64,000 bases of DNA from positions 1 to 64,000 of the forward strand of contig CAKUJH010000016.1 of the NCBI GenBank assembly GCA_934661375.1, written 5' to 3'. Positions 59,354 to 64,000 of this stretch are shown here, piece after piece (position 1 is the stretch's first letter; the number at the start of each line of letters is the position of its first letter). The translations under genes were made by a program, and so were the position numbers. This stretch comes from an uncultured Victivallales bacterium (lineage in GTDB: Bacteria > Verrucomicrobiota > Lentisphaeria > Victivallales > UBA1829). A model generated the notes under the pieces. It worked only from the letters and a program-made list of their open reading frames with translations, had not been told where the DNA came from and did no database searches.

Positions 59354-60129
59354 GAAAACTCTGTCGAAGACTTTTCCGGCTTTTTCTGCTGTTCCCGTGG
59401 CTGGTGTATCTCGGAATCATTTCTGTTCCGGTAACGCTCCGGCGCGATAAATGGGCGGCGATCAAGGGGATGGCGGAAATGACCCGGTACTGGGGCGCGG
59501 GACTGCTCCGTATTTTCAATGTCCGCCTGAAAGTGATTGGCGACGCTTCCGCTTACGACGGCGGACTGGTGGTTTCCAACCATATGGGGTATCTGGATAT
59601 TTTTGTGCATTCGGCGGTGTTCGGACTGCGTTTCTGTCCGAAAATCGAAGTCAAGTCCTGGCCTGTGCTGGGCTGGTATACTTCGTTCACGCATCCGATC
59701 TGGATCGACCGCTCTTCCCGTCTGAAAGCCAAGGAGAACCTGGATGAATTCCGCGCCACGCTGGAACATAAAGTTCCGCTGATCGTGTATCCGGAAGGAA
59801 CCAGTACGGACGGCAATCAGGTTTTGCCGTTCAAGACTTCTCCGTTTGAACTGGCGGCGTCCGGCGGATTCACCATTCAGCCGGTGCTGACGCTTTACCG
59901 GGTTCCGGAGGGGGCGGATTCTCCCTGCTGGTATACGGACATCGGCATCATGCCGCATCTGTGGCAGCTGGTCGGCATCCCGTGGATTGAGTGCGAAGTG
60001 TATCTGCTTCCGCCGATTTCGGCAGAGGGGCGTTCCCGGAAAGAGCTGGCGGAGATGACGCATCAGCTGATTTCCGAAGCGCATGACAAATATTGCAAGA
60101 AAGGGTCAGATACCGCGGCATCGGTCTGA
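59350..60129 (+). CDS. PlsC/OlsA-like 1-acyl acyltransferase
   Basis: A 259-residue membrane-associated acyltransferase. An N-terminal hydrophobic helix is followed by the catalytic H-x4-D block NHMGYLDIF near residue 77, the acyl-binding FCPKIEVKSWPVLGW, and YPEGTSTDG near 153, the substrate-phosphate motif of the PlsC family. Coupled to the OlsB-like gene, it would add the second acyl chain to a lyso-aminolipid (OlsA role) or act on glycerolipids. Confidence 0.9.
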   Translation: MRKLCRRLFRLFLLFPWLVYLGIISVPVTLRRDKWAAIKGMAEMTRYWGAGLLRIFNVRLKVIGDASAYDGGLVVSNHMGYLDIFVHSAVFGLRFCPKIEVKSWPVLGWYTSFTHPIWIDRSSRLKAKENLDEFRATLEHKVPLIVYPEGTSTDGNQVLPFKTSPFELAASGGFTIQPVLTLYRVPEGADSPCWYTDIGIMPHLWQLVGIPWIECEVYLLPPISAEGRSRKELAEMTHQLISEAHDKYCKKGSDTAASV

Positions 60130-60152
60130 TCCGGAAACAGACGGAGGTTTCC

Positions 60153-60968
60153 ATGTTTGATACGTATCTGGCGGAATTTTCAGCCGCATGGAAAACGTTC
60201 ATCCGGATTCCCCTGCCGGGTTTTCTGTCCGGCGGCCGAGAGTCCGATTTTGATGAAATCGACGGGCACAGCGCATTGCTGCGGCCGATGATGCCGCTGA
60301 TCGGTACCCTTCTGGGACTGCTGATTGCCGTTCCGCTCTGGGCGTTGAATCTGTTTTTTCACGGACGCTTTGCAGCTGGTCTGATTGGCGCGGCGGTTGT
60401 GCCGCTGGCGTTGGAATTGCTGAATTCCTGGGGCGGGCTGAACGCGTTGACTTCTTACATAGAACTGCGCCGGCAGGGGGCTTCGCAGGAGGAAGCCATC
60501 CAGACGCCGCCGGCTTCCATGACAGCTCCCCGGTCGGGGGCGTCCATGCTGATGCTGATGACTCTGTATTTTCTCCGCATGGTGTTCTGCGGTGTACTGG
60601 CTTATTTTTCGCCGGTCTGGTTTGTGATTGCGTTCACCTGCGCCTGGCTGGTTCGTGCGCAGCTGGTGTCGTTGAATCCGCCGGGCGGTTTCGGGCGTGC
60701 CTGGATTGAGACGCCGCGCGGCTGGGAACAGCGGCATTGGCACTTTGCCCTGGCGGTTCTGCTGATCACAGCGGTGCTGCATTTCGGGATTTCTCATCTG
60801 TTTGCTGTCCTGCTGGCGTTCGGCGTCGCCTGGGCAGTTGCCTGGTATGCCGGCAATCTCTGCATGGATGCGGTGTCCGGCATCAACCGGCAGGCATTGG
60901 AAATTTTCGGATATGCCGCCGAAATGGTTCTGCTGTTTCTGGGCGTGCTGCTGTATGCCGCACCTTGA
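60153..60968 (+). CDS. CobS-like membrane protein (divergent)
   Basis: A 271-residue protein with six or seven membrane helices. It resembles adenosylcobinamide-GDP ribazoletransferase (CobS) in the opening AAWKTFIRIPLPG (FxTRIPxP), in the alternation of helices and in the closing CMDAVSGINRQALEIFGYAA segment (GDxxGAxNE in CobS). However, the D-G-x-A-D catalytic motif expected after helix 3 is not present (the corresponding loop reads NSWGGLNALTSYIE). Thus either it is a divergent homologue with another substrate or an inactive relative. GGAGG lies five bases ahead of ATG 60153. No other cobalamin gene is nearby. Confidence 0.55.
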   Translation: MFDTYLAEFSAAWKTFIRIPLPGFLSGGRESDFDEIDGHSALLRPMMPLIGTLLGLLIAVPLWALNLFFHGRFAAGLIGAAVVPLALELLNSWGGLNALTSYIELRRQGASQEEAIQTPPASMTAPRSGASMLMLMTLYFLRMVFCGVLAYFSPVWFVIAFTCAWLVRAQLVSLNPPGGFGRAWIETPRGWEQRHWHFALAVLLITAVLHFGISHLFAVLLAFGVAWAVAWYAGNLCMDAVSGINRQALEIFGYAAEMVLLFLGVLLYAAP

Positions 60969-60983
60969 AGGAGGTTTGGAATC

Positions 60984-62411
60984 ATGTCATCCCGGAATGA
61001 GCTGTTTCTTGATCTGGATTATGCGGAAGCCTCTTTCAATGTCCTGTTTGAAGAGCTTTCCGCGGACGGTTCGGCGCGTCTGATCGTTTCGGAAAAATAT
61101 CATGCGTTTCTGGAAATGCTCCGGGTATATCTGGCGAAGGAACGCGCGGAACGGCTGGGACGCGGGAGTGCGGACCGGGCTTTCCGCGCCGGAAGCGAAC
61201 CCGACAGCGTGGATGCGCTGAATGCGCTGGCGCAGCTGTGCGGACGGAAAAGTTTCGGAACCATGCTGGATATGGCGTTGTTCGAGGCTCTGCTTCGTCT
61301 GAATGCCGCTTCGTCTTTGCGTCCGGATCTGCTGAAAGCGGTGGAGAAATCCGATACCCTGGCAGGAGGAACCATGCGTCATGCCATTCGTTTTGCCCAG
61401 TCGCTGGCGGCGGTGCTGAAAAGTTCGGAGGTCCTGAAAGAGTATGCGGCGAATCCGGATCAGCTTTCGCGTCTGACTCCGGCGGCGGGAAAACTGAGTC
61501 TACGCGGTTCATTTTTTCCGCGAGCCACGCCCAAAGTGCTGGCGATGGAATTGGCTCTGCATTTTGAGCAGAATGATCCGTTTGCCGGCTCGCACACGTT
61601 CCGTTACCGCAATGGAAAATTTTTCCCTGTGGAACTGAATTCCATCCGCAAAGCGGAAGATTTTTTCGGATACAGCGAAGCCAAGCGGGTTTTTCAGGAT
61701 CATTTTTCCGGTTTTTCTGCCGGCAAACATAACCTGCCGCTGCTGGTGAGCGGTCTGCCCGGTCTGGGAAAAACGCAGATGACGATTGCCTACGCCATGT
61801 CCTTTCCCGAAATCACGCTGATTCTGCCCGGTCCGGAATCTCTGCAGGAAGATCTGGAAAGCATGATTGAAAAACTGGCGTCTGCGGCTGGACACAAATT
61901 CATTGTTTTTTTTGATGACATTGACACGCGGGAAATCAACTGGTATTATTTCCGGACGCATGTGGGCGGCTCGTTTGCCTTGCCGCACAATATCCTGACG
62001 GTCATTGCATCGAATTACCGTTTTCCCCCGAACATATCCAGCCGCGGACGGGCTTTCACCTTCCCGTTCTTCGACGAGATACGCTGTCAGGAAATGATTG
62101 AAGATCTGTTCCTGTCGCGCGGCATGGAACATGTTCCGCCGGAACTGCTTTCGGTAATTGCCGCTGATTATGTGGAATCGTTTGGACAGAAACTGTTCGA
62201 TGAACTGAGTCCGCGCACTCTTGCCCGTTATCTGGAGCTGTATCTGGCGGATCAGGAAAAACGGAAAATGATGCTGGAATTTTCGCGCGGCGAGGTCATA
62301 ACCAAACCTGACCCGCAGGCGTTTTATGCTCAGAATCTGAAACTTTTACGTGCATTGTATGGAAAAGAGGCCATTGATGAAATCCGGGAAAAAGAATTGT
62401 CCGGTCAATAA
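60984..62411 (+). CDS. DUF815-type AAA+ ATPase
   Basis: A 475-residue P-loop ATPase. An N-terminal helical domain (about 1-200) is followed by an AAA+ module: Walker A GLPGLGKTQ near 258, Walker B KFIVFFDDID near 308, and sensor-type ASNYRFPPNISSRGR near 345, then a C-terminal lid. The family (DUF815) has no assigned role. It sits 15 bases after the CobS-like gene and its 3' end overlaps tadA. Confidence 0.85.
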   Translation: MSSRNELFLDLDYAEASFNVLFEELSADGSARLIVSEKYHAFLEMLRVYLAKERAERLGRGSADRAFRAGSEPDSVDALNALAQLCGRKSFGTMLDMALFEALLRLNAASSLRPDLLKAVEKSDTLAGGTMRHAIRFAQSLAAVLKSSEVLKEYAANPDQLSRLTPAAGKLSLRGSFFPRATPKVLAMELALHFEQNDPFAGSHTFRYRNGKFFPVELNSIRKAEDFFGYSEAKRVFQDHFSGFSAGKHNLPLLVSGLPGLGKTQMTIAYAMSFPEITLILPGPESLQEDLESMIEKLASAAGHKFIVFFDDIDTREINWYYFRTHVGGSFALPHNILTVIASNYRFPPNISSRGRAFTFPFFDEIRCQEMIEDLFLSRGMEHVPPELLSVIAADYVESFGQKLFDELSPRTLARYLELYLADQEKRKMMLEFSRGEVITKPDPQAFYAQNLKLLRALYGKEAIDEIREKELSGQ

Positions 62412-62931
62412 TCCTGCTGCGGATGAGCCGCCGGTGATTTTTACCGATGAGTATTTTATGCGGGCGGCTCTCCGGGAAGCGGAGAAGGCTGAACTGAATC
62501 ACGAAGTCCCGGTCGGGGCGGTGGCGGTGCGCGACGGCATGATTGTGGCGCGTGCCTGGAATCAGGTCGAACTGCTCAAAGACGCCACTGCCCATGCGGA
62601 GATCCTGGTGTTGTCTGCTTTGGCGGCTCAATCCGGCGACTGGCGCATGGACGGTGTAACCGTTTATGTTACCAAGGAGCCTTGCGCCATGTGCGCCGGG
62701 GCTATGGTCAATGCGCGGGTCGAACGGGTGGTCTACGGCATGTCCGATCCGCGGAGCGGCTGCTGCGGTTCTGCGCTGGACATCACCGGTTTCCCCGGTA
62801 TGCTGCATCAGGTGAAAGTTACCGGCGGCGTGCTGGAACTCGAATGCACTGAGCAATTCAAACAATTTTTCCGGAAAGTGCGCAGCGGTGAACTGCCGAA
62901 GCGGAACCGTCCGGAAATCAGGGAAGGATGA
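62377..62931 (+). CDS. tadA: tRNA-specific adenosine deaminase
   Basis: Converts A34 of tRNA(Arg) to inosine. This 184-residue zinc deaminase has VIFTDEYFMRAALREAEKAE at the start of the fold, the zinc ligand and proton-shuttle Glu in H-A-E (ATAHAEILVL), and the EPCAMCAGAM P-C-x-x-C motif. Start chosen at ATG 62377, overlapping the ATPase gene by 35 bases. ATG 62458 would cut into the first helix and is less likely. Confidence 0.95.
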   Translation: MKSGKKNCPVNNPAADEPPVIFTDEYFMRAALREAEKAELNHEVPVGAVAVRDGMIVARAWNQVELLKDATAHAEILVLSALAAQSGDWRMDGVTVYVTKEPCAMCAGAMVNARVERVVYGMSDPRSGCCGSALDITGFPGMLHQVKVTGGVLELECTEQFKQFFRKVRSGELPKRNRPEIREG

Positions 62932-62935
62932 AATT

Positions 62936-63481
62936 ATGAAAAGATTCTGTTTTTTACTGTCCGGTCTGCTCCTGCTGACCGTTTCCTGCACTTCCGAGAA
63001 ACCTGCCCGGAAAACCGGGACTTTTCAGCGGAATCCGGAAGTTTTCCAGAAACTCAAAGATTACAGCCTTCAACTGTCTCTGCTCACATCCCGCCGTGAA
63101 TTTTATGCAGGCGAGGAACGCGCCGTTCTGACTTTTTCCCTGAAAAACACCGGCTTGCGTCCCGTTACCATTTACGAATGGCATACCTTCGAACCTGCAA
63201 ACGTCAACCTGTATTACCGTCCGGGAACTGCGGAATCTGGAAACGGCGGCGCAAAATGGAAAATGTCTCCGACTCACGATGCGTCCGGCGCAAAATTGTC
63301 CGCCCGTTCTCCATTGACTCTGAATCCCGGCACCAATCAGGCGTTGATCCAGGTTCCAGCGGTGTTCCTGAAGGATTTGCCGAATCCGGACGGTAAAAAA
63401 CAACCTTACACCTTGCGCGCCGTGCTGAACTTGAAATCGGTCGCGGTGGAGAGTCTCCCCGTGGAAATTTATGTGAAATGA
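62936..63481 (+). CDS. secreted lipoprotein, unknown function
   Basis: A 181-residue protein with a lipoprotein signal (KRFCFLLSGLLLLTVSC: lipobox LTVSC, Cys at 18). The mature part is a single beta-sandwich-like domain (LTFSLKNTGLRPVTIYEW, RAVLNLKSVAVESLPVEIYV), resembling Ig-like or intracellular-proteinase-inhibitor folds, but no family is certain. GGGAAGGA lies before ATG 62936. A terminator follows at 63538-63570. Confidence 0.75.
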   Translation: MKRFCFLLSGLLLLTVSCTSEKPARKTGTFQRNPEVFQKLKDYSLQLSLLTSRREFYAGEERAVLTFSLKNTGLRPVTIYEWHTFEPANVNLYYRPGTAESGNGGAKWKMSPTHDASGAKLSARSPLTLNPGTNQALIQVPAVFLKDLPNPDGKKQPYTLRAVLNLKSVAVESLPVEIYVK

Positions 63482-63537
63482 AGCTGTGCCTGAGGGATAC
63501 GTTCCGAACATGAATCCGTGAAATGAACTGAACGCTT

Positions 63538-63570
63538 CCCCGCATTCCTTATCGGTGCGGGGTTATTTCT
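63538..63570 (+). terminator. intrinsic terminator after the lipoprotein gene
   Basis: CCCCGCA (63538-63544) pairs with TGCGGGG (63556-63562) across an 11-base loop, and TTATTTCTTT follows. It stops plus-strand transcripts before the convergent amidase gene. Confidence 0.8.
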
Positions 63571-64000
63571 TTCTGACTGCAGCAGTCTGTTTTTTCGGCG
63601 GTGCGGCAGATTTCGCATAAGCGGAAATGCCGGAAACAATTCCGTTCACCAGACGGTCCTGATACGCAGAACGCGCCAGATTGACGCCTTCCGTTGGATG
63701 AGTGATGAATCCCGTTTCAATCAGAATCGCGGGGCAGGTGGCGTGCCGCAGAACGAAAAAACGCGCATGTTTGACGCCGCGGTCTTCCGCCTTCAGCGTC
63801 GTGGTCAGATTTTTCTGCACTTCATACGCCAGACGGTAATTGTTTTTATCGAAGGAATTTCCCGCGCCGGTTTTGGTTCCGCGCTTGCTGTCGCTGGTGG
63901 ACGCCGCATCGACGGGGGTCATGGCGAACGTTTCAATTCCTTTGATTTTCCGGTTGCCGACTGCATTGCAATGAATGGAAATGAACAGATCCGGTTTCAG
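63563..64000 (-). CDS. N-acetylmuramoyl-L-alanine amidase (Amidase_3), 3' part
   Basis: The visible C-terminal 145 residues of a zinc amidase that cleaves the stem peptide from peptidoglycan. The frame begins in the window end with LKPDLFISIHCNA (zinc His), continues with KGIETFAMTP, and includes HATCPAILIETGFITHPTEG (catalytic Glu). It ends in a Lys-rich tail. The gene extends beyond the window. The Met at 63922 is internal, not the start. Confidence 0.9.
   Translation of the reverse strand: MKPDLFISIHCNAVGNRKIKGIETFAMTPVDAASTSDSKRGTKTGAGNSFDKNNYRLAYEVQKNLTTTLKAEDRGVKHARFFVLRHATCPAILIETGFITHPTEGVNLARSAYQDRLVNGIVSGISAYAKSAAPPKKQTAAVRKK

Overview
The window is a bacterial chromosome segment, probably from a member of Lentisphaerota (Victivallales-like) or another PVC-superphylum bacterium. 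This is an inference. It rests on a pseudopilin with the FTLIELLVVIAIIAIL signature placed between a GntR/LacI-type regulator and a very large multidomain glycosidase, on further LacI/MFS/polysaccharide-active genes, on GGAG-type ribosome binding sites, and on moderately high GC with purine-rich coding strands. Most of the window is housekeeping DNA in tight minus-strand operons. There are plus-strand blocks at both ends and an accessory zone at about 46-58 kb.

Layout. 0.1-6.9 kb (+): a five/six-gene operon encoding a MotA/TolQ/ExbB-type ion channel, two different ExbD-like coiled-coil partners, a GYF-like protein, an uncharacterised coiled-coil protein and a zinc-ribbon/TM/ankyrin protein. 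6.9-10.8 kb (-): an AT-richer island with its own promoter. It encodes a radical SAM/SPASM maturase, a Tat-signal peptide with eight evenly spaced cysteines, a membrane-anchored exported protein and an N-terminally truncated O-antigen-ligase-like protein. 10.9-18.9 kb (-): an alpha/beta hydrolase, a PfkB kinase, NagA and a Fe3+/hexose-phosphate-type ABC transporter. 18.9-29.4 kb (-): MarC, a UDP-HexNAc dehydrogenase/epimerase pair, adk-map-infA-ybaK, a HexNAc-kinase/nucleotidyltransferase/epimerase set, a ROK-like kinase and a Sua5/YrdC protein. 29.4-37 kb: a DppA-type peptidase, an orphan ORF, and an FMN-riboswitch-controlled operon ribBA-ribH-nusB-ftsY-ribD-ribE-orf. 37-46.8 kb (-): a decapitated transposase, an ArnT-like glycosyltransferase, YoaK, a TIM-barrel isomerase, a UvrD/PcrA helicase, a PurO-type IMP cyclohydrolase, trpB and a MATE exporter. 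46.8-58.3 kb: a deacetylase-like protein, a decayed stretch with a 38-bp palindromic tandem repeat, a GntR-pseudopilin-glycosidase cassette, and a LacI regulator next to a deletion junction that beheaded two genes, followed by an MFS sugar transporter. 58.5-64 kb (+): an OlsB/OlsA-like lipid pair, a CobS-like membrane protein, a DUF815-type AAA+ ATPase, tadA, a lipoprotein and, convergent to them, a partial N-acetylmuramoyl-L-alanine amidase running off the window.

The two best candidates for something undescribed are (i) the radical SAM / Tat / eight-cysteine peptide cassette at 8.9-10.8 kb, which looks like an exported post-translationally modified peptide system, and (ii) the ion-channel operon at 0.1-6.9 kb, which encodes two distinct ExbD-like subunits and could form a heteromeric proton-driven machine coupled to an ankyrin membrane protein. 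The annotation was made by reading alone. No database search was run, and family calls rest on motifs visible in the translations.
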